Shown here: positions 17,436 to 25,974 of the stretch, one piece after another
Position numbering within the stretch: the stretch's first letter is position 1
Layout: each line of letters begins with the position of its first letter
Assembly (NCBI GenBank): GCA_017646785.1
Contig: JAGCLX010000002.1
Span: 1 to 37,850 of the forward strand
Length of the DNA: 37,850 bases
From: Alistipes sp.
Lineage (GTDB): Bacteria > Bacteroidota > Bacteroidia > Bacteroidales > Rikenellaceae
Reading direction: 5' to 3'
Made by a program: the position numbers and the translations under genes
The notes under the pieces: model-generated
Told to the model about the DNA's origin: nothing
Database searches by the model: none
What the model saw: only the letters and a program-made list of their open reading frames with translations

Positions 17436-18647
17436 CTACTCTACGTAGACTACCAAGCCCTTGAGATACTCACCCTCGGGGTGATAGATGTTGATGGGGT
17501 GGTCGGCAGGCTGTGTGAGTTGGCCGATGATGCGCACCTTACGCTTGGCAATGGCTGCCGAGGTGAAGATGGTGGTGCGGAAAAGATCTCGGCTAACGGC
17601 CTGTGAGCACGAGAAGGTGAACAGTATACCACCTGGGCGTATCTTCTCCATGGCGCGGGCATTAATCTTCTTATAGCCCTGAAGAGCATTACCCAACACC
17701 TTATGGTGCTTAGCAAATGCAGGTGGGTCGAGGATGATAAGGTCGTAACTATCATCTATATCCTTGAGGTACTCCACGGCGTTGCAAGCAATAGCCTCGT
17801 GGGGTGCGTCGTCACCAAAGTTCAGGCGCACATTCTCGTCGGCCAACTTAACAGCACGCTCCGAGAGGTCGATGCTAACCACCTCGCGCGCTCCGCCAGC
17901 AAGGGCTGCAACTGAGAAACCACCCGTATAGCAGAAGGTGTTGAGCACCTTACGGCCACGTGAGTACTGGCGCACAAGGTCGCGGTTCTCGCGCTGGTCG
18001 ATGAAGAAGCCAGTCTTCTGACCCTCCTCCCAGTTGACCTTAAACTTCAAGCCATTCTCCAAAACTACGTTATCACTCTCCTTGGCACGACCCCACAAGT
18101 AACCGTCGATAGCTCCGAGGTCAGCCTTATATGGAAGTGTCTGCGAGCTCTTGTCGTAGATAGCCTCGATATCGTCGCCATACACCTTGCGTATAGCCTC
18201 GGCAATCTCCATGCGAGAGAGATACATACCCACCGAGTGGCACTGCACAACTGCGGTACGCTCATACACATCAACAACAAGACCGGGCAACAAGTCACCC
18301 TCGCCATGCACAAGGCGGTAGCAAGTCGTTTCGCTATTGTGTGCAATGCCCAACGCCTCACGCAAGCTCTTTGCTGACGCTATGCGCTTATGCCACCACG
18401 CCGCATCAATCTCCTCGCGCTCAAACGTAAGCACACGCACAGCGATAGAGCCTATCTGGTAGTGACCGCGAGCGATGAAGTCACCCGCCTTGGTTACCAC
18501 ATCTACCACATCGCCCTCCTTGAGTGGGGCAATGCCCTCGCTAATTTTCTCGATAGCTCCAGAGAAGATCCATGGGTGTCGACGCTCCAACGACTCCTCC
18601 TTGCCACGTCGCAGATGTATCGTGCTTAGTAGTTGTTTGTTGCTCAT
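17436..18647 (-). CDS. rlmI: Class I SAM-dependent 23S rRNA cytosine methyltransferase (RlmI-like)
   Basis: A 403-residue protein. The ATG at 18647 is chosen because it begins the conserved R-R-G-K-E-x-S-L-E-R-R-H-P-W-I-F-S-G-A-I PUA-domain motif. Upstream in-frame codons overlap the exonuclease gene. The N-terminal PUA/EEHEE part is followed by a Rossmann methyltransferase with F-C-Y-T-G-G-F-S-V-A-A (SAM motif I), V-S-I-D-L-S and the catalytic D-P-P-A-F-A-K. In E. coli RlmI makes m5C1962 of 23S rRNA; the same target is likely but not shown. It starts 10 bases after the exonuclease gene. Confidence 0.88.
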   Translation of the reverse strand: MSNKQLLSTIHLRRGKEESLERRHPWIFSGAIEKISEGIAPLKEGDVVDVVTKAGDFIARGHYQIGSIAVRVLTFEREEIDAAWWHKRIASAKSLREALGIAHNSETTCYRLVHGEGDLLPGLVVDVYERTAVVQCHSVGMYLSRMEIAEAIRKVYGDDIEAIYDKSSQTLPYKADLGAIDGYLWGRAKESDNVVLENGLKFKVNWEEGQKTGFFIDQRENRDLVRQYSRGRKVLNTFCYTGGFSVAALAGGAREVVSIDLSERAVKLADENVRLNFGDDAPHEAIACNAVEYLKDIDDSYDLIILDPPAFAKHHKVLGNALQGYKKINARAMEKIRPGGILFTFSCSQAVSRDLFRTTIFTSAAIAKRKVRIIGQLTQPADHPINIYHPEGEYLKGLVVYVE

Positions 18648-18657
18648 ATATTGATAG

Positions 18658-19347
18658 TTATTCGTTTGCTTTATTTTGTGTTCGCTTGCTCCTATGATGA
18701 CGCTTTGACGCTCTCTTCTGCATCTCCTGCACGCCACGACAAGCGATAATTGTCGATGGCTCCACCTTGGGTTCCGACACCTCGAGGTACTCCAATATGC
18801 GGGGACATATCCACGCATCTGTTGCGGCATACTCCTGCTGCTGTGGTGTGAGCTGTTCAGCCTCCCAATTGCTCAGGCGCTGCGCCTTGGACACACGTTC
18901 ACCCAACACTATAGCCGAGAGTTTACGCAGACTTTTCTCCTCAATACCCCAGCGTATCGCTTCGTGCTGCAGGTCGACAAAGCCATCGGCCTTGAAGTCG
19001 CGCAGGGCATGCAGCGAGCGTATATCGCCCATTATATCTGCACCCACCTTGATAATCTCTCGCGAGCCCAAGATCTTTAGGATGCGGTTATCAAGACGTA
19101 TATGCGACAAGCGAAATAGGTAGCAAGTATCTGGGGTGGAGAGCTGCAGCAGCGACACCTTGTACGACACACCTGCACGGAACGAGGGGCGCGTCTCGGT
19201 GTCGAAGCCAATAACCTTATAGCGGCGCAAATCGCCACACGCCTCACCCACCTTATCATCCTTGTCTACAACGACAATACGACCAGGGAAGCGGGCTGCA
19301 GGGAGTGCCGCCACGGTATCGTTATCTATGGTTGCTGCAAACGCCAT
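18658..19347 (-). CDS. DEDDy 3'-5' exonuclease (RNase D / WRN-exonuclease type)
   Basis: A 229-residue exonuclease-domain protein. Exo I is V-I-G-F-D-T-E-T, Exo II includes G-A-D-I-M-G-D, and Exo III is Y-A-A-T-D-A-W, giving the DEDDy set. It has no HRDC domains, so it is shorter than RNase D and closer in layout to the isolated WRN-type exonuclease domain. The C-terminal 25 residues are very basic (R-A-S-K-R-H-H-R-S-K-R), probably for nucleic-acid contact. It lies directly downstream of recQ. WRN in animals joins a RecQ helicase to just such an exonuclease, so a shared role in DNA repair is an attractive inference; RNA processing is equally possible. Confidence 0.85.
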   Translation of the reverse strand: MAFAATIDNDTVAALPAARFPGRIVVVDKDDKVGEACGDLRRYKVIGFDTETRPSFRAGVSYKVSLLQLSTPDTCYLFRLSHIRLDNRILKILGSREIIKVGADIMGDIRSLHALRDFKADGFVDLQHEAIRWGIEEKSLRKLSAIVLGERVSKAQRLSNWEAEQLTPQQQEYAATDAWICPRILEYLEVSEPKVEPSTIIACRGVQEMQKRASKRHHRSKRTQNKANE

Positions 19348-19378
19348 CTTAGCTTTTGGGTTATCACTTGTTAAAGCG

Positions 19379-19386
19379 CAAAGTTA
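19379..19386 (-). promoter_or_regulatory. Possible -7 box upstream of the DEDDy exonuclease
   Basis: TAACTTTG on the minus strand overlaps the last codons of recQ and lies 32 bases before the exonuclease ATG. No good -33 element is visible at the usual distance, so this is a weak candidate for an internal promoter. Confidence 0.3.
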
Positions 19387-21306
19387 CTTAATAATTTTTA
19401 GTTTACCCCTCTCCGAGAGTAAAATTTTACCCTGACGCACCATTTTACCCACTATTTGCACCACTATCTCGCCATCTATGCCGAGAGCCGTAACCAACTC
19501 CTTTATGTCCAGCTCCCTGCTGCGCAACATCTCCTCAATGCGAACCGTGTGTTCATCAGCCCCCTTGCCAATGCGCTTAGCACGCAAGCAGACATCACAC
19601 ACACCACATGGCTCAGCACTCGCATCACCAAAGTATCGCTGGATGACAACGCTGCGACACTCGTCATCGCCCGTCACATACTCAAGCATGCCATCGAAGC
19701 GCGCCAGTGTCATGTCATATCGGTGGCGGTAAGTCTCGGGCGCAATGAATACGTCCGCAATGGGCAGACGTTCCGAGTCGAGATATATCATCGGCGTACG
19801 AGAGGCGGGTATGTAGCGTATGATGCGCATCCTCCACAGCATGCGAAGCAGCTCATGAACTCGCTCGCTACTTAGTCCCGAGAATGCCGCAATCTGCAGC
19901 TCATCTATAGAGCGGAAGTGGGTAAAGACCCCGTTGTAAAGGCGTAGTATCGAGCGTAGCAGGAGGTCCATATCGTTGCCACCAGCATTGAGCTTATACA
20001 GAGAGTCGCGGCTACAGGTAAACATCAACTTCGCGGGATTATCCTGCTCGTCAACAAGCGTCAGCAACCCATTCTGCTCCAATATCTTAAGAGCCCCCAC
20101 AACGTTATTTATCGAGAGGTGGGCATTGTGGCAGAATTCGTATATATTAAATGGGAATGAGCCCCCTTCGCCATCGCCTATCGCCACCTGCAGATAGTTC
20201 ATCACAAGCTCATAGACGCGCTTTATGTCCACCAATGGTGGGAACTCCGCTTTGAAGAGGCGCACAATTCTATCGGAGTCATCCTGCGAGGCGAGAAGCA
20301 GCGCATAGCTACGCTTACCATCACGACCTGCACGACCCGCCTCTTGGTAGTATGCCTCAAGCGAATCGCACATGGAGTAGTGGATAACAAAGCGTACATC
20401 GGCCTTGTCGATACCCATACCAAAGGCGTTGGTTGCCACGATTATACGCACCTTGCCGTCGACCCACTCATCCTGGCGCAATGCTCGCTCCATAGAGGGC
20501 AGGCCCGCATGGTAGAAGTTGACACTCTCACCCTCGGCACGTAGCTGTTCACACAGCTGTTCGCACCCCTCTCGAGTGCGCACATAGATGATACCCGAGC
20601 CCTCGACGCTACTAAGCACACGCTGCACATGCTCCAGCTTATTCTCCACATGTCGAACCACGTATGAGATGTTGGGGCGCGCAAAACTGGTGCGTATGAT
20701 ATTAGATTGAGCAAAGCCCAGGTGATGCATAATATCGCGTGCCACGATATCGGTTGCCGATGCCGTAAGCGCCAGAATGGTGGCATTAGGCTGAAAGGTC
20801 CTCAGCTCGGCGATACGCAAATACGATGGACGGAAGTCGTAGCCCCACTGCGAGATACAGTGAGCCTCATCCACAGCTATGATGGCGACATTCATATTAC
20901 GCAACCTCACACGAAAAGCCTCAGTTGCAAGACGTTCAGGCGCTATGTATAGCAGTTTCACATCGCCATAGGTGCAGTTGTCGAGCGCAATCTCTATTTT
21001 ACGGGAGTCCATACCCGAGTGCACAGCCACGGCAGGAATACCCAGCTTGCGCAGCCTATCCACCTGGTCCTTCATCAGGGCTATGAGTGGCGTAACAACG
21101 ATGATGAGTCCCTCGCTCATAAGTGCCGGCACCTGATAGGTCAGCGACTTACCACCTCCCGTGGGCATAAGCGCAAGGGTATCACGACCTGCAAGCACCG
21201 CATCTATTATCTCGCGCTGCTTGGGTCTGAAGGACTCATACCCCCACCACTGCTTGAGGACATCTTCAGGGGTCGCGTCCTTGATATGCTCCTTGCTATC
21301 AGCCAT
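19384..21306 (-). CDS. recQ: ATP-dependent DNA helicase RecQ (no HRDC domain)
   Basis: A 640-residue superfamily 2 DNA helicase that unwinds recombination and repair intermediates 3' to 5'. Visible parts: the aromatic/Q motif region G-Y-E-S-F-R-P-K-Q near 22-30, Walker A P-T-G-G-G-K-S (about 48-54), D-E-A-H (146-149) with I-S-Q-W-G-Y-D-F-R-P, motif VI Q-E-A-G-R-A-G-R-D-G, and a zinc-binding cysteine set (E-C-R-S then C-G-V-C-D-V-C). The C-terminus ends after a winged-helix-like tail without an HRDC domain. A second, shorter RecQ type is common in Bacteroidetes. It starts 3 bases after the hexosaminidase stop codon. Confidence 0.95.
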   Translation of the reverse strand: MADSKEHIKDATPEDVLKQWWGYESFRPKQREIIDAVLAGRDTLALMPTGGGKSLTYQVPALMSEGLIIVVTPLIALMKDQVDRLRKLGIPAVAVHSGMDSRKIEIALDNCTYGDVKLLYIAPERLATEAFRVRLRNMNVAIIAVDEAHCISQWGYDFRPSYLRIAELRTFQPNATILALTASATDIVARDIMHHLGFAQSNIIRTSFARPNISYVVRHVENKLEHVQRVLSSVEGSGIIYVRTREGCEQLCEQLRAEGESVNFYHAGLPSMERALRQDEWVDGKVRIIVATNAFGMGIDKADVRFVIHYSMCDSLEAYYQEAGRAGRDGKRSYALLLASQDDSDRIVRLFKAEFPPLVDIKRVYELVMNYLQVAIGDGEGGSFPFNIYEFCHNAHLSINNVVGALKILEQNGLLTLVDEQDNPAKLMFTCSRDSLYKLNAGGNDMDLLLRSILRLYNGVFTHFRSIDELQIAAFSGLSSERVHELLRMLWRMRIIRYIPASRTPMIYLDSERLPIADVFIAPETYRHRYDMTLARFDGMLEYVTGDDECRSVVIQRYFGDASAEPCGVCDVCLRAKRIGKGADEHTVRIEEMLRSRELDIKELVTALGIDGEIVVQIVGKMVRQGKILLSERGKLKIIK

Positions 21307-21309
21307 CTA

Positions 21310-23379
21310 CTATCGCACAACTATCTCATCCACAAACAAGAAGCCCGAGTAGTGGCTTCGATGTGCCTTATATCGAATATAACGCGCCCTCGTGCTACCC
21401 TCCCAGCCGAAGGCCTTGAACGATGGCAACTCATCCACCACCACCTCATGCTCTATGTCTGCGATTTTAGTGTAGCTCTCGCCATCTTCCGACACAGCAA
21501 TCTCCACCAAGCAGGGCATAAAGACGCCTGGGCCGCATATCTGCATGAAGTCCGCACTGATGCTCTTGATATCCGTAACCTCACCCATGTCGATGATGAC
21601 ATCCACGCCACCACGACCCAAGAAGCCCTGCCAGCGCTCATCAGCGTATGTCCACGTACCACGCTTACCATCCGTAAGCGTTGCATCCCACGCCGCTGCA
21701 TACTTCGGTGCATAGTAGCGCGAGGGTGATAAGTATGTCACACTCTTGCCTAATGCCAAGTGCTCGACATCCTCCAGTGACTCGGGGCGGTTTCCAATCT
21801 CATTCTTAAGGTCAAATGGCGTGTAGCCCTCCTCTATCATGCGGTCTACGATACCCACCGCACGACGACGGAAGTCCGCAAACTCCCTATTCTCAGGCTG
21901 CGACCAGCCAATCTCTGCAACAGCGATAGCACGAGGCCACAACATATGCTCATAGTGCCAATCCTCCACAATAAATTCTGCCCACAGATTTGCCTGAACA
22001 CCAAGGATATACTTACTCACCTCCTCCGACATAGTCGCTGGTGCAGGGTCGTATGAGTAGACCTTATCCAAGGGCAGATAACCACCTATGCTCTCGGGCT
22101 GCGAGTATGGAGCATCCTGTGGCGCATCGATGTAGCAGTAGCCGTGTGGCGACATAACGACCTTATGTCCCGCCTCGGCAGCCATCAAGCCGCCCTCCTC
22201 GCCGCGCCACGACATAACCGTAGCATTAGGGGCAAGGCCACCCTCCAAAATCTCATCCCAACCGATGATCTGGCGACCACGGGCATTGAGATACTCCTCA
22301 ATGCGGTGTATCATGTAGCTTTGTAGTTCATCGACACTCTTCAGTCCCTCCTCGCGCATGCGACGTTGGCAATCCTCGCACTGCACCCAGTTATCCTTGC
22401 CAGCCTCGTCACCACCTATGTGGATATACTCCGAGGGGAATATCTCGATAACCTCGTCGAGTATCGTCTGCATCATCTCAAACGTAGCCTCCTTGCCGAT
22501 GCAGAGGTCACCCTGACGCTCGGGGTTGTGGGTGCACTTCAACTCGGGATATGCAGCCAAGACCTCGTCGGAGTGGCCAGGCATCTCAATCTCGGGGATA
22601 ATGGTTATATAGCGGTCAGCAGCGTAGGCAACCAACTCGCGTGCCTCCTCTTTTGTGAGGTAGCCTCCCGAAGCACCCTCTGTGCCCTCATCAACAAACT
22701 TCCTATCGCCATACCACCAACCCTTCCAGTCGTGGGGTGTGCGCCATGCAGCATAGCTTGTAAGGCGTGGGTAGCTCTCTATCTCGAGTCGCCAGCCCGC
22801 AGCATCCGTAAGGTGCAGGTGCAAGCGGTTCATCTTCAAACGCGCCATCATATCTATCTGACGCTTAAGGAAGTCCACCGTGCGGAAGTGACGCGAAATA
22901 TCTATGAGCGCACCGCGGTACTCGAAGCGTGGGTAGTCGACAACATATCCCGTCTTCCAGTCACCCGCCTCAACCATCTGGCGTATAGACTGCAAAGCGT
23001 AGTACGCACCCGCAGGAGTCTTGGCGGTAATACACACACCATTGGGGTCTGTCCATATTGCATAACCCTCATCAAACTCCATACTCTCGGGGAAGATATT
23101 TATAAATATGAAATCACTCTTTACAAGGCGCTTAACACGCTTGTAGCTTAGTCCCGCAGCGCCTACCGCCGCCTCCAAGCGCGCAGCATCTGCCTTATCC
23201 ACACCCTGGATGTAGAGATTAAATGTTCGCGCCGTATAGAATGGCTCGGCCACGCTGCACACGCCATCGTTGCACACACCTCCATGAACACGCACAGGAG
23301 CGGGTGTGATATTGTTACTCTGTGCCGATAGCGTTGCACAGCCAATCATAACAGCTAAAAGGGTTGCAAGAATTCTCAT
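21310..23379 (-). CDS. Exported beta-N-acetylhexosaminidase, GH20
   Basis: A 689-residue glycoside hydrolase that releases terminal GlcNAc or GalNAc from glycans, with substrate-assisted catalysis. A signal peptide ends near A-T-L-S-A-Q; an M-I-G-C near residue 14 makes a lipoprotein form possible. A GH20b-like N-domain (about 25-145) is followed by the catalytic barrel (about 148-490), with the Asp-Glu pair at D324-E325 in H-I-G-G-D-E. The C-terminal 150 residues look like a beta-sandwich of the discoidin or CBM32 type, with I-D-M-G-E-V and a final S-G-F-L-F-V-D-E-I. Cleavage of host mucin or chitobiose-type glycans is the usual role in gut Bacteroidales. Confidence 0.93.
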   Translation of the reverse strand: MRILATLLAVMIGCATLSAQSNNITPAPVRVHGGVCNDGVCSVAEPFYTARTFNLYIQGVDKADAARLEAAVGAAGLSYKRVKRLVKSDFIFINIFPESMEFDEGYAIWTDPNGVCITAKTPAGAYYALQSIRQMVEAGDWKTGYVVDYPRFEYRGALIDISRHFRTVDFLKRQIDMMARLKMNRLHLHLTDAAGWRLEIESYPRLTSYAAWRTPHDWKGWWYGDRKFVDEGTEGASGGYLTKEEARELVAYAADRYITIIPEIEMPGHSDEVLAAYPELKCTHNPERQGDLCIGKEATFEMMQTILDEVIEIFPSEYIHIGGDEAGKDNWVQCEDCQRRMREEGLKSVDELQSYMIHRIEEYLNARGRQIIGWDEILEGGLAPNATVMSWRGEEGGLMAAEAGHKVVMSPHGYCYIDAPQDAPYSQPESIGGYLPLDKVYSYDPAPATMSEEVSKYILGVQANLWAEFIVEDWHYEHMLWPRAIAVAEIGWSQPENREFADFRRRAVGIVDRMIEEGYTPFDLKNEIGNRPESLEDVEHLALGKSVTYLSPSRYYAPKYAAAWDATLTDGKRGTWTYADERWQGFLGRGGVDVIIDMGEVTDIKSISADFMQICGPGVFMPCLVEIAVSEDGESYTKIADIEHEVVVDELPSFKAFGWEGSTRARYIRYKAHRSHYSGFLFVDEIVVR

Positions 23380-23400
23380 ACTCATAATTATTACTACGGG

Positions 23401-23408
23401 CAAAGATA
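23401..23408 (-). promoter_or_regulatory. Probable -7 box of the hexosaminidase gene
   Basis: TATCTTTG on the minus strand, 22 bases before the ATG at 23379, matches TAnnTTTG. No clear -33 TTTG is seen because the upstream position is occupied by the phage-cassette terminator at 23427-23462. Confidence 0.4.
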
Positions 23409-23426
23409 GCAAAAATTTTGGATATG

Positions 23427-23462
23427 AAAAAGGGGCTGCGCAACCTTACCCTACGCAGCCCC
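23427..23462 (-). terminator. Strong terminator closing the phage-derived cassette
   Basis: Perfect GC-rich arms cgcagcccc (23454-23462) and ggggctgcg (23432-23440), 13-base loop, followed on the minus strand by a run of five T. It begins 10 bases after the stop codon of the last cassette gene and insulates the hexosaminidase gene. Confidence 0.9.
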
Positions 23463-23471
23463 AAAACAGAG

Positions 23472-23882
23472 TTAATTTCCACCAATGAAGAGTGCCCAGC
23501 CGCGCTCCACATCCTTGCGATTAGCAGCCACACCATTCTCAATCTTCGACATCGCTGCGACGATGGGTATCATATCGTTCTCCGAGCGCGTATCCACAGC
23601 CTCGTCGGGCATAACACCTGAGTAGTCAGCCACATAGCGAATATACCCCTCGGTAAAATTCTCCTCAGGCGGAGCATAGCGATTGAGCATTTGGCGAATG
23701 GTTGTCAGCCCGTAACGACTGCGATAGGTGTCAAGCAACACGAACATAGCGCGATATCCATATGCCATAGTCTCAAACTCCTTGAACTCGGGGTCGCGAC
23801 TTGGTGTCACCTCCCCCTTGTAGCGCACCCTCGACTTGCGGATGTTGCCAGGGTTGTTGTTGCGAAGGCCTCTACTCACCAC
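23472..23882 (-). CDS. P5-like phage lysin / structural protein
   Basis: A 136-residue protein with the R-G-L-R-N-N-N-P-G-N-I-R start and F-E-T-M-A-Y-G-Y-R-A...Y-A-P-P-x-E-N pattern typical of proteins annotated as structural protein P5, which are muralytic enzymes or tail-tip lysins in phages. A role in peptidoglycan cutting is inferred from the family and from the holin next to it. Start: GTG at 23882 (or the following GTG at 23879), preceded by GGAGG; it overlaps the holin gene by 11 bases. Last gene before the terminator. Confidence 0.8.
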   Translation of the reverse strand: MVSRGLRNNNPGNIRKSRVRYKGEVTPSRDPEFKEFETMAYGYRAMFVLLDTYRSRYGLTTIRQMLNRYAPPEENFTEGYIRYVADYSGVMPDEAVDTRSENDMIPIVAAMSKIENGVAANRKDVERGWALFIGGN

Positions 23883-24297
23883 CCACCTCCTTTCTTATGC
23901 GGTGCTTAACCCAGCGCGCCAGCCACTCAAAGAGCGGAGCACCGCTTATGCGTGCTGCATTCTCGATAAACGACCACAGCTCCACTCCACAGACAAAGCC
24001 CGTGAAGATATTAGCGAGGTTAAGGTGCATAAACCCGAGGATGGCATAGTCGATTACCCACATCATCACAATGGCCAACGCCACAAATCCAGCCTTTGCC
24101 ACCGTGCGCCACGCCTTTCGACTCTCAAGATGCCACACACCATGCTCGCGCTTAGCCTCGGCACGCGAGGCGAGGATGCCCGTTACGAAGTCGATAGATA
24201 TAAACGCCATGGCCGAGGCGATGAGCGGCGCAATCGGGCAGAGCATGCCCACAAGAGCCACAATAGCGCCACTAATATACTTGAACAATATCTCCAT
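23872..24297 (-). CDS. Phage holin
   Basis: A 141-residue membrane protein resembling the phage holin 4 / toxin-secretion holin family. It has an N-terminal pair of hydrophobic segments (about 7-45, with I-D-F-V-T-G-I-L), a basic amphipathic middle (A-K-R-E-H-G-V-W-H-L-E-S-R-K), another hydrophobic stretch (about 70-105) and a charged C-terminus. Holins form the pore that releases or triggers the lysin. It overlaps the upstream head-protein gene by 26 bases and the lysin gene by 11, so translation is probably coupled. Confidence 0.82.
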   Translation of the reverse strand: MEILFKYISGAIVALVGMLCPIAPLIASAMAFISIDFVTGILASRAEAKREHGVWHLESRKAWRTVAKAGFVALAIVMMWVIDYAILGFMHLNLANIFTGFVCGVELWSFIENAARISGAPLFEWLARWVKHRIRKEVGGE

Positions 24298-24742
24298 AGA
24301 TGAAACAACGATTTAAGGGATTTACATTGGGGCCGTACTCCTCATAGTCGGAGCTATGGGCATTTAGATGGTCCGAAAGCCTACGGGTGAGTGCCACGGC
24401 CTTTGCCCTAAGCGCACGCATCACACGCTCCGCATTCTCATTCACCGCCTCGGTGACATTGCGCTCCGAGCTACAGAGGCAACAACGCGAGGCAAGGTGT
24501 GGCTCAACGACATAGCGCACCCACGCAGCAACCATAGGAGCAACATACTCATCCACCAACTCCGCATAGCTACCGCCCTGCATAGCCTCATACAGCGCAC
24601 TACCCACCACTGGCACCAAGTAGCGACTCTCCACCTCGGCAATATCCACAGGCATTATCACCGTGGCATTATATGACTCATCTCGCGCAAATGCAAACGA
24701 GAAGAGTCGATCAGCAGTCATAAGTGTAGTCATAATCATCAA
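24272..24742 (-). CDS. DUF6712-like prophage head protein
   Basis: A 156-residue, helix-rich protein resembling the DUF6712 family found beside portal and capsid genes in Bacteroidales prophages, with I-A-E-V-E-x-R-Y-L-V-P-V-V-G-S-A-L-Y-E-A-M then Y-V-A-P-M-V-A-A-W-V-R-Y-V. Position and size fit a head-tail connector or head-completion protein; this is inference. Two cysteines in a C-C-L-C motif lie near residue 86. Start ATG at 24742 overlaps the portal gene stop by 4 bases (ATGA). Confidence 0.65.
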   Translation of the reverse strand: MMIMTTLMTADRLFSFAFARDESYNATVIMPVDIAEVESRYLVPVVGSALYEAMQGGSYAELVDEYVAPMVAAWVRYVVEPHLASRCCLCSSERNVTEAVNENAERVMRALRAKAVALTRRLSDHLNAHSSDYEEYGPNVNPLNRCFIYGDIVQVY

Positions 24743-25962
24743 TTTACATTTTGCTTACCACCAGTTATTTCAGCCAGAAAACGCTGCTGCGCGGGGTCAC
24801 CCTCATCATACTCCAAGCCATCAGCCTTGCGCGCCTCCCACACCTTCATATAGGAGGGCTTAGCGGATGTCGGTGGGGTGTTGACAATGGCCAGCGACGA
24901 GGCATCCACACCACACACCCTCTCAATAATCTGACGCATAGGCTCAAGCAACTGCTCCTGCTCCGATAGGATGACCGTATTTAGCGCCACCTCATACTCG
25001 TGAAGTATGCGCTCGGTTGAGAAGCCCGACGCGTAGTCAAGACCACTGAGCGAGCGGAACCACGAGTGTGCAACAACAAGGTCACTTTCAGCCTGCTCAT
25101 GCAGTTTTGCCCAATCGCCATCGGCGCTCGCATCTATGGGAATGAAGCGCGAGCTATCACCATCACCCGACTCACGGAGCACAAAGAGTACCTGACCAGG
25201 GTTACCCGCGAACTTCTCCTCTGCCATGCGCACCATGCGATCGGCCTCCTGCTCGCTACCCACAGCACCATCGAGCATCATAACGCCCGACAGCTGAAAC
25301 GAGTTGTCTATGCGTGCGACATTCCAACGGTCTGTTTTGTAGAGTATTGCCGCGGCATCCAACCCCGCGATGTAGGGAGCAACACCATAGTGCGAGAACA
25401 TGGGCTCGTAGTCCTTATAGTGCACCACGGCTCGCAGTGTGCCATCCTCCTGCTCCTCGAAATTGGGATATAGGGGCAACGACACCGCCTCGGAGATGCG
25501 GAATGCAGACCAATCGTGGTGCATCACCACACGCTCGTTATCACGCGCCAAGCGACACTTCGAGGCGTCGACATGGTAGAACGAGAGGAACGAGCCCTCG
25601 GCATCTGTCACCACCTCCATAAAGGCGTTTCCAAACATCGCCTCATCGAGCGCCAAGCGCGCTATAACACTACGCAACGACTCGCCCGAGCCATTTGCCG
25701 ACGATGCCAGCTTTTTAATTACCACGTTGTCGCTATCACACGTAACGCCCTTACCTGCAATGTAATCCGCCTTGTCATTGATTATGCGGCGGTGAGCAAC
25801 CGAGTTACGAGCTATCTGCGAAAGTGCCTGTGGGAGCATGTTGTTATCGCCCCAATACCACACCTTGTCGGTCGTCATATTCGCCGCCATGCCCGAGCCC
25901 AAGAGGGGCTCGGCACGGTTGCGTGTTGAGGCGACATGCCATATATTTACCTTATCAGCCAT
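24739..25962 (-). CDS. Phage portal protein
   Basis: A 407-residue protein with phage-portal features. It has an early Y-W-G-D-N-N-M-L-P-Q-A-L and I-N-D-K-A-D-Y-I-A-G-K-G-V, then a beta-rich wing (F-L-S-F-Y-H-V-D-A-S-K-C-R), an A-L-D-E-A-M-F-G-N-A-F-M-E-V segment and a helical C-terminal half with E-R-I-L-H-E-Y-E-V-A-L-N-T-V-I. Portals form the dodecameric DNA gate at one head vertex and normally dock the terminase, which is absent here. At 407 residues it is on the short side for the family. It starts 12 bases after the capsid gene stop codon. Confidence 0.85.
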   Translation of the reverse strand: MADKVNIWHVASTRNRAEPLLGSGMAANMTTDKVWYWGDNNMLPQALSQIARNSVAHRRIINDKADYIAGKGVTCDSDNVVIKKLASSANGSGESLRSVIARLALDEAMFGNAFMEVVTDAEGSFLSFYHVDASKCRLARDNERVVMHHDWSAFRISEAVSLPLYPNFEEQEDGTLRAVVHYKDYEPMFSHYGVAPYIAGLDAAAILYKTDRWNVARIDNSFQLSGVMMLDGAVGSEQEADRMVRMAEEKFAGNPGQVLFVLRESGDGDSSRFIPIDASADGDWAKLHEQAESDLVVAHSWFRSLSGLDYASGFSTERILHEYEVALNTVILSEQEQLLEPMRQIIERVCGVDASSLAIVNTPPTSAKPSYMKVWEARKADGLEYDEGDPAQQRFLAEITGGKQNVN

Positions 25963-25974
25963 AGGTCAACACGT

